From: Synergistes jonesii
GTDB lineage: Bacteria > Synergistota > Synergistia > Synergistales > Synergistaceae
DNA length: 64,000 nucleotides
Direction: 5' to 3'
NCBI RefSeq assembly: GCF_000712295.1
Contig: NZ_JMKI01000008.1
Coordinates: 1 to 64,000 of the forward strand
Part shown: piece by piece, positions 32,882-41,394 of the stretch
Numbering within the stretch: the stretch's first letter is position 1
How the letters are laid out: each line of letters begins with the position of its first letter
Position numbers and translations under genes: made by a program
Notes under the pieces: generated by a model
What the model was told of the DNA's origin: nothing
What the model saw: the letters and a program-made list of their open reading frames with translations, nothing else
Database searches by the model: none

Positions 32882-34234
32882 TCAGCAGAAAAGCCAGGCG
32901 AAGGGCGCGAGCAGGAAGACGCTGAGCACGGCCCTTATGACATAGATTCCCGTCAGCTTCCAGAAGGAAAGGGGAATCGAAGACTGAAGGATAAGCACTC
33001 CGACTTCGGTCATGTAGATGAGGCCGGTGCCGGAGATGCAGGCGCACATGAATTTCGCGGCCACCGCCGTGCGCCCCGAGCCGACGACCGCCGCGAGGAA
33101 CTGGTCGGCGTACGCGAGGATGAAGGCCGGAGCGACTTCCTTCGCCTCGGGTATCTTCATGAGCTGCAGGCACCAGGCGAACGGCGCCGAGAGTATCTGG
33201 AAGACTGGCGTGTTGTTGGCGATGATCAAAACGATAGTCCCCCAAGATACTACGAGCGGCATCGTGCTGACGACGAGCGAGACGAAGGTCTTGACTCCGG
33301 AATCGATCGTCATGGAGGCCGTCTGCTTCGCCGAGCGCTCGACCGCTAGCCTTAGGGCCCAGTCGCCGAGCGAATAGCCTTCGGGGATGTCGTCGCCGAC
33401 GCGGCGCTTGCCGGCCTTGCCGGAGAAGGTGTCGGGCATAGACGAAAGCGGCCAGATGCGCGGCATGATTAGCGCAAGAATAAATGTCACCGCGTAAATT
33501 GCGGCCATGATCTGGAAGTACATGTTCGGCAGGCCGACGAAATCGGCCATTACGTAGATGTAGGCGATGCTGATTACCGAGAATGCCGTCGTGATTATCG
33601 AGGCTTCCCTGTCCGAGTAATAGCCCTCGTCGTGCACCTTAGTCGTTATGACGACCGCGACGGAGCAGCTTCCGACCCACGACGCGAGGCAGTCGACCGC
33701 GGCGCGCCCGGGGAGCCTGAAGAGCGGCTTCATGATCGGACGCGCGTAGGTGCCGACGTATTCCATGAGCCCGTAGTCTGTGAGCAGAGGCACGACCCCG
33801 GCCAGGACGATGAATATGACGAGCAGCGCCGGCGCCAGCAGGATGCCGGGCGTCCCGCCGTTGTCCATGTTCCATATGACTTCAGGGCCGATCTTGAAGT
33901 ATATCAGGATGTAAAGCGCCGCGCCGAGCAGGCGGGAAATAAGCCAGAATGGTTTGACTATCAGCAGTCCCCCCCAGAACGGATCCTTAACTATTTTTTC
34001 CGGCTTCGCGACCGTCGCCCAGAGCGAAACGAGCGCGGATATCACGACGAGGACCATCGCGATGCCCGGCAGGACCGGCTTCAATACCGCCTTGCCCCAG
34101 TCGATGACGATGCCCAAGATCGTGTTGAGGCTGCCCTTCATCGGTATGGGCAGCAGGAACACGAGCGCGCCGATGAGGGATGGGATCAAAAAGTGCATGA
34201 CCTGCGCCGATGTGTAACTCTCTTTTTTTGCCAT
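32882..34234 (-). CDS. YjiH family membrane protein, second copy
   Basis: A 450-residue polytopic protein of the same Gate-domain family as the one at 10870. Shared landmarks are TDYGLMEYVGTYARPIMKPLF, LPGRAAVDCLASWVGSCSVA and SDREASIITTAFSVISIAY, with the same arrangement of helices. Residues 285-315 form a cytosolic loop. The C-terminal half has a conserved GSGRTAVAAKFMCACISGTG motif. Unlike the first copy it has no catabolic genes beside it: a flavin reductase is downstream and a GlcD-like oxidase upstream. It is probably a transporter of a different small molecule. Confidence 0.82.
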   Translation of the reverse strand: MAKKESYTSAQVMHFLIPSLIGALVFLLPIPMKGSLNTILGIVIDWGKAVLKPVLPGIAMVLVVISALVSLWATVAKPEKIVKDPFWGGLLIVKPFWLISRLLGAALYILIYFKIGPEVIWNMDNGGTPGILLAPALLVIFIVLAGVVPLLTDYGLMEYVGTYARPIMKPLFRLPGRAAVDCLASWVGSCSVAVVITTKVHDEGYYSDREASIITTAFSVISIAYIYVMADFVGLPNMYFQIMAAIYAVTFILALIMPRIWPLSSMPDTFSGKAGKRRVGDDIPEGYSLGDWALRLAVERSAKQTASMTIDSGVKTFVSLVVSTMPLVVSWGTIVLIIANNTPVFQILSAPFAWCLQLMKIPEAKEVAPAFILAYADQFLAAVVGSGRTAVAAKFMCACISGTGLIYMTEVGVLILQSSIPLSFWKLTGIYVIRAVLSVFLLAPFAWLFC

Positions 34235-34316
34235 TTCAGCAGATTCCTTTCGTATTGGATTTTGTTTATAATTGACGCGGCCGGAGATTTTTTCCTCCTT
34301 TCACTTCCGCCGCATT

Positions 34317-35738
34317 TTATAAATCGAATATTTTTCCCGGGTTCATGATGTTGTTCGGATCCAGCGCCTTCTTTATCTTCTTCATAAGTTCAAGATTTTC
34401 GCGGGGGCAGAGCTCTGCGAAATATTTTTTGCGCTTGCTGCCTATCCCGTGCTCGCCGCTTATCACGCCGCCGAGCTCGGCCGTCATCCGGAAGAGCTCC
34501 CACTCTATCTCCGTCTCAACGCTCTGCCAGCGCTCCATCATCATATCGGTCGGCTTCAGAAAGGTCGGATGTAGGTTGCCGTCTCCGGCGTGACCGAAGT
34601 TAGCCGCGCGGACGCCGAAGCGGCGCTCCATTTCTTTGAGGCCGCGCGCTATGTCGGGGATCTTGGATATCGGCACGACTATGTCCTCGTCTGTCTGCAC
34701 GGGGTCCGTCACGCGCAGGGCCTCGTCGATGTTCCTGCGGACGGCCCATATCCTTTCGCGCGTGAAGCGCGTGTCCGCGACGTATATCTCCGACGCGCCG
34801 CCTGCCTTCAGCAGTTCGCCGGCGCGTTCGATATCGTTGTCGAGCGCGTCCTGGTCGCTCCCGTCCACTTCGACGAGCAGCACCGCGCCGACGCCTTCCG
34901 TAGGCAGCTCCTCGTTCAGAAATTCGCAGGCTTTGACGTAGCAGTACGCATCTATGTACTCTATCGACGACGGGATGAGCCCTCCGCGCGCCATCATACG
35001 CGGCACGGCCGCGATCGCGCCCGCCGTGTCGGCAAAGAGCGCGAGCAGCGCCGCGCGGTTTCTCATCAGAGGCTGAAGGCGCAGGATTATCTTCGTGACG
35101 TAGCCGAGCGTGCCCTCGGAGCCGACGAAGAGCTCCTTCAGCGAGTAGCCGGAGACGTCCTTCATCAGCTTGCCTCCGAGCGTCAGTATCTCGCCCGTCG
35201 GCAGCACGACCTCCAGCCCCAGCACGTAGCGCATCGTTACGCCGTACTTGACCGCATTGCCGCCCCCGGCGTTTTCGGCGACGTTGCCGCCTATGTGGCA
35301 AGAGAGCACGCTCATCGGATAGCCGGTATAGGCGAGCCCCTTCTCCGCCGCCGCGGCGTTTATTTCGCTCGTTATCACGCCGGGCTCCGTCACGACGGCC
35401 ATATTCTCTTCGTCTATCTCTATTATGCGGTTGAGCCTCTCGTCCGATATCACGATGCCGCCGCGCAGCGCGAGGGCGCCGCCAGAGAGCCCCGTGCCGC
35501 CGCCGCGCGGCGTGACGGGAATCTTGTATTTGTTCGCGGTTTGCAAAATCTCCGACACTTCGCGGGCCGACGAGGGAGCGACGACGACGTCCGGCATGAA
35601 GCGCTCCTCCGGCCTGAGGGTCGTCGTCTCGTCGCGCGAACAGGCTTCGCGCTTCTCCTCCGTCGTCCAGACGTGGGAGGCGCCCGCTATCTCCGCGAGC
35701 TCCAAGATTATTTTTTCCGTTACCGCGCCGTAGCCCAT
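34317..35738 (-). CDS. FAD-linked oxidase, GlcD/D-lactate dehydrogenase type (copy 1)
   Basis: A 473-residue flavoprotein of the GlcD/Dld2 group that oxidises D-2-hydroxy acids such as glycolate or D-lactate. The FAD-binding PCMH domain has VTPRGGGTGLSGGALAL near residue 75-91 and the C-terminal domain has ANFGHAGDGNLHPTFLKP and ISGEHGIGSKRKKYF. ATG 35738 has AGGGTGG seven bases upstream; another ATG 11 codons earlier has none. No glcE or glcF partner is near, so electrons may go to an electron-transfer flavoprotein or another carrier. A paralogue is at 39873-41303. It shares a divergent promoter region with the TauE gene. Confidence 0.9.
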   Translation of the reverse strand: MGYGAVTEKIILELAEIAGASHVWTTEEKREACSRDETTTLRPEERFMPDVVVAPSSAREVSEILQTANKYKIPVTPRGGGTGLSGGALALRGGIVISDERLNRIIEIDEENMAVVTEPGVITSEINAAAAEKGLAYTGYPMSVLSCHIGGNVAENAGGGNAVKYGVTMRYVLGLEVVLPTGEILTLGGKLMKDVSGYSLKELFVGSEGTLGYVTKIILRLQPLMRNRAALLALFADTAGAIAAVPRMMARGGLIPSSIEYIDAYCYVKACEFLNEELPTEGVGAVLLVEVDGSDQDALDNDIERAGELLKAGGASEIYVADTRFTRERIWAVRRNIDEALRVTDPVQTDEDIVVPISKIPDIARGLKEMERRFGVRAANFGHAGDGNLHPTFLKPTDMMMERWQSVETEIEWELFRMTAELGGVISGEHGIGSKRKKYFAELCPRENLELMKKIKKALDPNNIMNPGKIFDL

Positions 35739-35795
35739 GAAAAAGCCACCCTTCTTTTCATAGTTTAACATTTCGGCGTTTTCATCTGTTAGATT

Positions 35796-35807
35796 ATATT
35801 ATAATAT
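35796..35807. promoter_or_regulatory. Two-way -10 region between glcD copy 1 and tauE
   Basis: ATATTATAATAT is a 12-bp palindrome holding TATAAT on both strands, in the middle of the 109-base divergent gap. It could serve as -10 for either gene. Confidence 0.4.
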
Positions 35808-35847
35808 TCGCAGTTTGAATTAGTGATTTTGCGAGGTCGTTGCCTTT

Positions 35848-36627
35848 ATGAACGGATTTTTTGAAATATCGAAGCTCTCTCTGATCTTTCTCTGCTTTCT
35901 CGTCTTCGTCGCGGGCTTCGTAGACGCGTCGGCCGGAGGCGGAGGGCTCATTTCGCTTCCGGCGTACTTCTTCACGGGCATGCCGGCACACCTCGCGCTC
36001 GGCTGTAATAAATTTTCCGGCTTCTGCGGCGGCGTCTTTTCCGTAATGAAATTCTGGCGCGGCGGGGCCGTAAGGCTGCGCGCGGCCCTCGTGGCCGCGG
36101 CCGGCTCCTTCATCGGTTCCGTGGGCGGCTCGATGACCGCCCTCGTGCTGCCGGAGCACGTTATAAAGACGATGGTGCTGACCATTCTACCCTGCGCGGC
36201 GGCGATAATATTACTTAAGAGGGAGATGGGCGACGAGGACCGCTCGCGTTCGCTCGGGCGCGGCAAAGCCGACGCGCTTTCGCTGGCGATCGGGCTTCTG
36301 ATAGGCTTTTACGACGGAGTCTTCGGCCCCGGCACAGGGACCTTCGCGATAATGGCCTTCTCCGCCCTGATGGGCTTCGACCTGAGGACGGCGTCGGGCA
36401 ACGCGAAAATTTTAAATCTCGCCTCCAACGCCGCGTCGGCGATCACTTTCGCGGCCGCGGGAAATATTTTGTACGGCATCGCTCTTCCCGCCGCGCTCTG
36501 CGGCATAGCGGGGAATTTCGCCGGCGCCCATATGGCTCTGACGAAAGGCTCGAAGTTCATCCGCCCGATGATGCTCTGCGTGCTTGCGCTGCTGATGCTC
36601 AAAATCCTCTGGGACCTGCTGTCGTAG
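35848..36627 (+). CDS. TauE/SafE (TSUP) family membrane protein
   Basis: A 259-residue membrane protein with about eight helices in two similar halves. The family signature in the first half is GFVDASAGGGGLISLPAYF (about 27-45), and the second half repeats it as GFYDGVFGPGTGTFAIMAF (about 154-172). GHLALGCNK-like sequence (HLALGCNKFSGFCGG) follows the first motif. Members move sulfite, sulfoacetate, or other organic anions; the substrate here is unknown. GAGGT lies upstream of the ATG. It stands alone, divergent from a hydroxyacid oxidase. Confidence 0.9.
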   Translation: MNGFFEISKLSLIFLCFLVFVAGFVDASAGGGGLISLPAYFFTGMPAHLALGCNKFSGFCGGVFSVMKFWRGGAVRLRAALVAAAGSFIGSVGGSMTALVLPEHVIKTMVLTILPCAAAIILLKREMGDEDRSRSLGRGKADALSLAIGLLIGFYDGVFGPGTGTFAIMAFSALMGFDLRTASGNAKILNLASNAASAITFAAAGNILYGIALPAALCGIAGNFAGAHMALTKGSKFIRPMMLCVLALLMLKILWDLLS

Positions 36628-36639
36628 GACAAGAAACAG

Positions 36640-36673
36640 GCGCCGAAAGGAGCGCGGCGCTCCCCTTCGGCGC
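36640..36673. terminator. Hairpin between convergent tauE and aminotransferase genes
   Basis: GCGCCGAA (36640-36647) pairs with TTCGGCGC (36666-36673), with an inner GGAGCG/CGCTCC stem. There is no T-run, so it is a probable but not certain two-way terminator. Confidence 0.45.
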
Positions 36674-36692
36674 TTCGGCCAAAGAAAGATTT

Positions 36693-37871
36693 TTACAGGC
36701 TCTCGACGGCCTTTTTGATTCTCGCAAGCCCTTCTTCAACGTAATCGTAAGCGCGGCAGTAGGCGATGCGGATGTGCCCAGGCATCCCGAAGACTTCGCC
36801 GGGGACGGTCGAAACTCCGGCTTCCTCAAGCAGCCACGAGCAGAATTTAAAGCCGTCCATGCCGAGCGCCGCGATCTTCGGGAAGGCGTAGAACGCCCCG
36901 GCCGGCGTCGCGGCTTCGAAGCCTTTTATATCGTTCAGCCATCTGACTACCATATCGCGGCGGCGGCGGTACTCCGCTATCATCGCTTCGACGTCGGCGT
37001 CCGCGCCCGCGAAGGCCTCGACTACGCCGGCCTGAGCGAAGGAGTTGGCGCAGGTCGTAAGATTCTGGTGGCACTTGTTCACGTACGGGCGCATATCCTC
37101 GGGGGCAACGACCCAGCCGATGCGCCAGCCCGTCATCGACCACGTCTTCGACGCGGCCGAGATCGTGACTGTGCGCTCGGCCATGCCGGGCAGGCTCGCG
37201 ATGCTGACGTGCCCGCCGTCGTAGACGAATTTTTCATAGCATTCGTCGGAGATTACCCAGATGTCTCTTTCTACGGCCACGGCGGCGATCTCTTCGAGAT
37301 CCTCTTTAGTGAGCACGGCGCCGCTCGGGTTGTTGGGCGAATTTAAAAGGACGGCCGAGGTCTTCGGCGTGATCGCGGCGGCGATATCGTCGACACGGAC
37401 ACGGAAGCCGTTCTCCATCTTCGTAGGCACGGCGACGAGCTTCGCGTTCGATATCGCTATCTCGTCGGCGTAGGCCGAGAAGTAGGGGGCGGGGACGATG
37501 ACCTCGTCCCCCGGCTCGAAGAGCGTCAGAAAGGAGGCTGTAAGGGCTTCCATCGCACCGTTCGTGATAACGACATTTTTATCGGCGTCGACGTCCATAC
37601 CGTTCTCGCGGCGGTATTTCTCGGCGACCGCACAGCGAAGGTCGTAGGCCCCCGCCATGTCCGTGTAATGGACGTTGCCCTCTTCGATCGCCTTTATCGC
37701 CGCGTCCTTCGCGCACTTAGGCGAATCGAAATCCGGCCGGCCTATCTCCATATGGATTATGCTCCTCCCCTCCTCCTCCATCTCGCCGGCGCGCGTCAAA
37801 ATCTCGCGTATGCCGCCAGACATCTTTATCGAAGCCATGCGGCCGTTGGGAAACTTTTTCTTTGTCGCCAT
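36693..37871 (-). CDS. PLP-dependent class I/II aminotransferase
   Basis: A 392-residue fold-type I aminotransferase of the aspartate/aromatic group. The PLP lysine is K242 in ISAASKTWSMTGWRIGW, LLNSPNNPSG (about 175-184) binds PLP and carboxylate, and SDECYEKFVYDG follows. The N-terminal IHMEIGRPDFDSP matches the AspC subgroup I-gamma. The exact amino acid cannot be told. The ATG comes right after the glgB stop (TAGATG), with GAGGAAA as ribosome site, so it is translated with glgB although no metabolic link is obvious. Confidence 0.92.
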   Translation of the reverse strand: MATKKKFPNGRMASIKMSGGIREILTRAGEMEEEGRSIIHMEIGRPDFDSPKCAKDAAIKAIEEGNVHYTDMAGAYDLRCAVAEKYRRENGMDVDADKNVVITNGAMEALTASFLTLFEPGDEVIVPAPYFSAYADEIAISNAKLVAVPTKMENGFRVRVDDIAAAITPKTSAVLLNSPNNPSGAVLTKEDLEEIAAVAVERDIWVISDECYEKFVYDGGHVSIASLPGMAERTVTISAASKTWSMTGWRIGWVVAPEDMRPYVNKCHQNLTTCANSFAQAGVVEAFAGADADVEAMIAEYRRRRDMVVRWLNDIKGFEAATPAGAFYAFPKIAALGMDGFKFCSWLLEEAGVSTVPGEVFGMPGHIRIAYCRAYDYVEEGLARIKKAVESL

Positions 37872-39812
37872 CTATTTTTCCTCCTGTTCGGATATTGTTT
37901 CCGCTTCGCCGCTCACAAATATCAGAAAGCCGAGCGGCGGCAGCGTCATCTCCGCCGAATAATCCCTGCCGTGGAAGGGAACTTTTTCCGCCCGCACTCC
38001 GCCCATGTTGCCGCAGCCGGAGCCTCCGTAGATTTCCGCGTCGCTGTTCAGCGCCTCGCGCCAGAAGCCTCCGCGCGGCAGCCCGATTCTGTAGCCGACG
38101 CGCACGACCGGCGTAAAATTCGCGGCGGCGACGATAAGCTCCCCTTCGCTTTCGCCGCGGCGTATAAATGATACCACTCCGGAGTCTCTGTCGCTGCAGT
38201 CGATCCACTCGAAGCCCTCCGGCCGCTGGTCGAACCGCCACAACGCCGCGTGAGCTTTGTAAAAATTGTTTGCGTCGGAAAACCATTTGGCAATGCCCGC
38301 GTGGCGCGCGTCCCCGAGCTGCTGCCAGTCAAGCGCCCTGTCGTGGCACCATTCGCGGCTCTGCCCGAACTCGCCGCCCATGAAGAGCAGCTTTTTGCCC
38401 GGATGGCAGAGCATCCAGCCGAGCGCGAGGCGCAGATTAGCGGCCTTCTGCCATTCGTCGCCGGGCATCTTCTCGAAGAGGGAGCGCTTGCCGTAGACGA
38501 CCTCGTCGTGCGAAAAGGGCAGCACGAAATTTTCCGAGTAGGCGTACCACATGCCGAACGTGAGCTTGTCGTGCGCATATTTTCTGTAGACGGGATCCTG
38601 CGAGATGTACGAGATAAAGTCGTTCATCCAGCCCATGTTCCATTTATAGCCGAAGCCCAAACCGCCGAGCCACACGGGCTTAGTGACGGCCGGCCACGAC
38701 GTCGACTCCTCCGCGGTGACCGATATTCCTTCAAAATCTTCGTAAAGCGCGCTGTTGAGCTCGTGCAGGAAGTCTATCGCTTCGAGGTTTTCCTTGCCGC
38801 CGTATCTATTGGGCAGCCATTCGCCGCCGCGGCGCGAATAATCGAGATAGAGCATCGAAGCGACGGCGTCGACCCGTATGCCGTCGGCGTGATAGCGCTC
38901 CAGCCAGTAGTGGGCCGAGGATATCAGAAAGCAGCGCACCTCGCTGCGTCCGTAGTTGAATATAGCGCTCTTCCAGTCGGGATGGAAGCCGCGGCGGCCG
39001 TCCTCGTGCTCGTAGAGGGCCGTGCCGTCGAATCTGTAGAGCCCGAACGAATCCGTCGGGAAGTGCGACGGCACCCAGTCGAGAATCACGCCGACGCCGC
39101 GCCTGTGCAGCGCGTCGATGAGGCACATGAGCTCCTCGGGGCTTCCGTAGCGCGAAGTCGGCGCAAAATATCCCGTCGTCTGGTAGCCCCACGAGCCGTA
39201 AAAGGGATGCTCCATCACGGGCATGAATTCAACGTGAGTGAAGCCGTTCGCGGCGAGATAATCCGGCAGCTGTTCCGCCAACTCCCGCCACGATAAAAAA
39301 GAATCGTCCGCCCTTCTCCGCCACGAACCGGCGTGCATCTCGTATATCGACTGGGGCGCGTCGACCGAGTTCTTGGCGGCGCGCATCATCATCCATTCGG
39401 CGTCGCGCCACTCATACGAAGGAGAGGCGACGACGGACGCCGTAGCCGGCATCTTCTCCGACGCGAAAGCCAAGGGGTCGCTTTTTTCAATGAGATCGCC
39501 GGAGGCCGTCCTTATCACGAATTTATAGCGGCAGCCCTCCGCGACGTTCGGCACGAAGCCTTCCCAAATCCCTGAGGAATCCCAGCGCGGAGAGAGCGGA
39601 TGGCTTTCGCGGCGCCACGAATTGAAGTCTCCCATAATGAAGGCCGCGGCCGCGGCCGGCGCCCAAACGGCGAAGAGCGTCCCAGACGCGCCTTCGTGCT
39701 TCGCGAGGTGCGCGCCGAGAAACTCGTATATCCTCCTGTGCGTGCCCTCGCGGAAAAGATAAATGTCTTCCTCGCCGGCGAGAGAAACTCCGTGTATAAT
39801 CTTCTCCGTCAT
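37872..39812 (-). CDS. glgB: 1,4-alpha-glucan branching enzyme
   Basis: A 646-residue GH13 enzyme that makes alpha-1,6 branches in glycogen. Residues about 30-130 are the CBM48 domain (FAVWAPAAAAAFIMGDFNSW). The catalytic barrel has VGVILDWVPSHFPTD, the nucleophile D315 in GIRVDAVASMLYLDYSR and the acid E368 in VTAEESTSWP; LPFSHDEVVYGK follows. Length fits the short-N-terminal type. GGGAGG precedes the start. No other glycogen gene (glgA, glgC, glgP) is in the window. Divergent from the second GlcD-like gene, with a dyad in the 60-base gap. Confidence 0.95.
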   Translation of the reverse strand: MTEKIIHGVSLAGEEDIYLFREGTHRRIYEFLGAHLAKHEGASGTLFAVWAPAAAAAFIMGDFNSWRRESHPLSPRWDSSGIWEGFVPNVAEGCRYKFVIRTASGDLIEKSDPLAFASEKMPATASVVASPSYEWRDAEWMMMRAAKNSVDAPQSIYEMHAGSWRRRADDSFLSWRELAEQLPDYLAANGFTHVEFMPVMEHPFYGSWGYQTTGYFAPTSRYGSPEELMCLIDALHRRGVGVILDWVPSHFPTDSFGLYRFDGTALYEHEDGRRGFHPDWKSAIFNYGRSEVRCFLISSAHYWLERYHADGIRVDAVASMLYLDYSRRGGEWLPNRYGGKENLEAIDFLHELNSALYEDFEGISVTAEESTSWPAVTKPVWLGGLGFGYKWNMGWMNDFISYISQDPVYRKYAHDKLTFGMWYAYSENFVLPFSHDEVVYGKRSLFEKMPGDEWQKAANLRLALGWMLCHPGKKLLFMGGEFGQSREWCHDRALDWQQLGDARHAGIAKWFSDANNFYKAHAALWRFDQRPEGFEWIDCSDRDSGVVSFIRRGESEGELIVAAANFTPVVRVGYRIGLPRGGFWREALNSDAEIYGGSGCGNMGGVRAEKVPFHGRDYSAEMTLPPLGFLIFVSGEAETISEQEEK

Positions 39813-39814
39813 CT

Positions 39815-39851
39815 TATCGCCTCCCGCAATAATATGATATTATAGGCGATA
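39815..39851. promoter_or_regulatory. Nested dyad between glgB and glcD copy 2
   Basis: TATCGCC (39815-39821) and GGCGATA (39845-39851) flank TAATAT-G-ATATTA (39830-39842). The whole gap between the two divergent genes is only 60 bases, so a protein bound here would act on both. Confidence 0.35.
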
Positions 39852-39872
39852 GCTGCTTTCGGAGGAAAGAAA

Positions 39873-41303
39873 ATGACCGATCTCTTTTCATACAATAAAA
39901 TAACCGCGGAAATCGCGGAGGAAATAAGAAAAAAAATAGGCGCAAACAACGTCAGCACCGACGAAGAAAAGCTTGAAAGCTATTCTCACGACGAAGTGCC
40001 GCAGAGCAACTACGGCAGAAAATATATAGCCGAGCTCCTCGTATTCCCGGAAAGCACGCAGCACGTCTCGGAAATCATGAAAATAGCGCACGACGAAAGG
40101 ATACCGGTGACGCCGCGCGGCGCCGGAACGGGGCTGTCGAGCGGAGCTCTTCCCGTTTTCGGCGGCATCGTGATGAGCTTCGAGAAGATGAACCGCATAA
40201 TAGAGCTCGACGAGGACAACCTTACGATAACCGTCGAGCCCGGCGTCGTCACCGCCGAGATAAGCAGGATGGCCTCACGTCACGATCTGCTGTACGCCGG
40301 GGACCCGTGCAGCGGCGACGCCTCCTTCATCGGGGGCAACATCGCGGAAAACGCCGGCGGCAACAAGGTGATAAAATACGGAGCGACAGGGGCTCAGCTG
40401 CTCGCGCTGGAAGCAGTACTCGCGGACGGCAGCGTGACGTGGTTCGGCGGCAAAAGGCGCAAGGACGTCACGGGGCTGGACTTCGTGCACCTTATGGCCG
40501 GCTCCGAAGGGATACTCGCCGTGATAACCAAAGCTGTGCTGAAGCTCCTGCCTCTGCCGCGCCATTCGGTCGACCTTCTTGCGGCCTTCCCCGACGCGCG
40601 GAGCGCTATAAATTTCGTCCCGCGCATCGTGACCGAGGGCGGATTGATACCGGCGTCCGTTGAATTCATGGACGACAAGGCGCTGAAGCTCGTTGAAAAA
40701 TATCTGAACGCCAGCGTGCCGGCGGGAGACGCCGGCGCGGCTCTGATAATCCAGCTCGAGGGCAACGACGAGGAGCGCCTCGAAGAGCAGTTCGAAGCGA
40801 TAGGCAAACTGTCGCAGAGGCACGGCGCCTACGAGGTCTACGTCGCCGACACGCGCAGCACGAAGGAGCGCATCTGGCAGGCGCGCAAAGGCGTGCCTGA
40901 GGCCCTCTCCGCCTTCTACAGCCGCTACACGAAGGAGGACCTCGTCGTCCCGACCGCCTCGGTGCCGAAGCTGCTGGAAATGTTGCGCGGCGAAACCGAA
41001 CCCTACGGCCTTGAATATATAACCTACGGGCACGCCGGCGACGGAAACATGCACTGCACGATAGTCTGCCCCGAATGCGACAACTGGCACGACCGCCTGC
41101 ACGCCGCGCAGCAGCGCATCTATGCGAAGCTGATAAAGATGGGCGGCACCTTATCAGGGGAGCACGGCATAGGCTACAAGCGCAGGGGCTATATGAAATT
41201 CTTCCTTGACGACGCGCAGATAGAGCTCATAAAAAGGGTGAAGCTCGCCTTCGACCCGCAGAACATTTTAAACCCCGGCAAGCTCGTAGATTGGGGGAAA
41301 TGA
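39873..41303 (+). CDS. FAD-linked oxidase, GlcD/D-lactate dehydrogenase type (copy 2)
   Basis: A 476-residue flavoprotein similar along its whole length to the gene at 34317. It has VTPRGAGTGLSSGALPVFGG in the FAD-binding domain, IAENAGGNKVIKYGATG, and C-terminal ITYGHAGDGNMHCTIVCPE and LSGEHGIGYKRRGYM. It should oxidise a 2-hydroxy acid. The start has GGAGG eight bases upstream. No GlcE/GlcF partner is beside it. Two such oxidases in 6 kb imply different substrates or conditions; sequence alone does not tell which. Confidence 0.9.
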   Translation: MTDLFSYNKITAEIAEEIRKKIGANNVSTDEEKLESYSHDEVPQSNYGRKYIAELLVFPESTQHVSEIMKIAHDERIPVTPRGAGTGLSSGALPVFGGIVMSFEKMNRIIELDEDNLTITVEPGVVTAEISRMASRHDLLYAGDPCSGDASFIGGNIAENAGGNKVIKYGATGAQLLALEAVLADGSVTWFGGKRRKDVTGLDFVHLMAGSEGILAVITKAVLKLLPLPRHSVDLLAAFPDARSAINFVPRIVTEGGLIPASVEFMDDKALKLVEKYLNASVPAGDAGAALIIQLEGNDEERLEEQFEAIGKLSQRHGAYEVYVADTRSTKERIWQARKGVPEALSAFYSRYTKEDLVVPTASVPKLLEMLRGETEPYGLEYITYGHAGDGNMHCTIVCPECDNWHDRLHAAQQRIYAKLIKMGGTLSGEHGIGYKRRGYMKFFLDDAQIELIKRVKLAFDPQNILNPGKLVDWGK

Positions 41304-41394
41304 CACGGGAAATAAAATTTAGAAGCCATAAATAAAATAAACCGTTTCCTCACGCGACGAAAAACGCGCCGCGGGAGATTTTCCGACCGGCGGC

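Noticed and set aside
34590-35768. 392-codon plus-strand frame over the first GlcD-like gene
   Set aside because: Antisense shadow; the minus-strand flavoprotein is complete.
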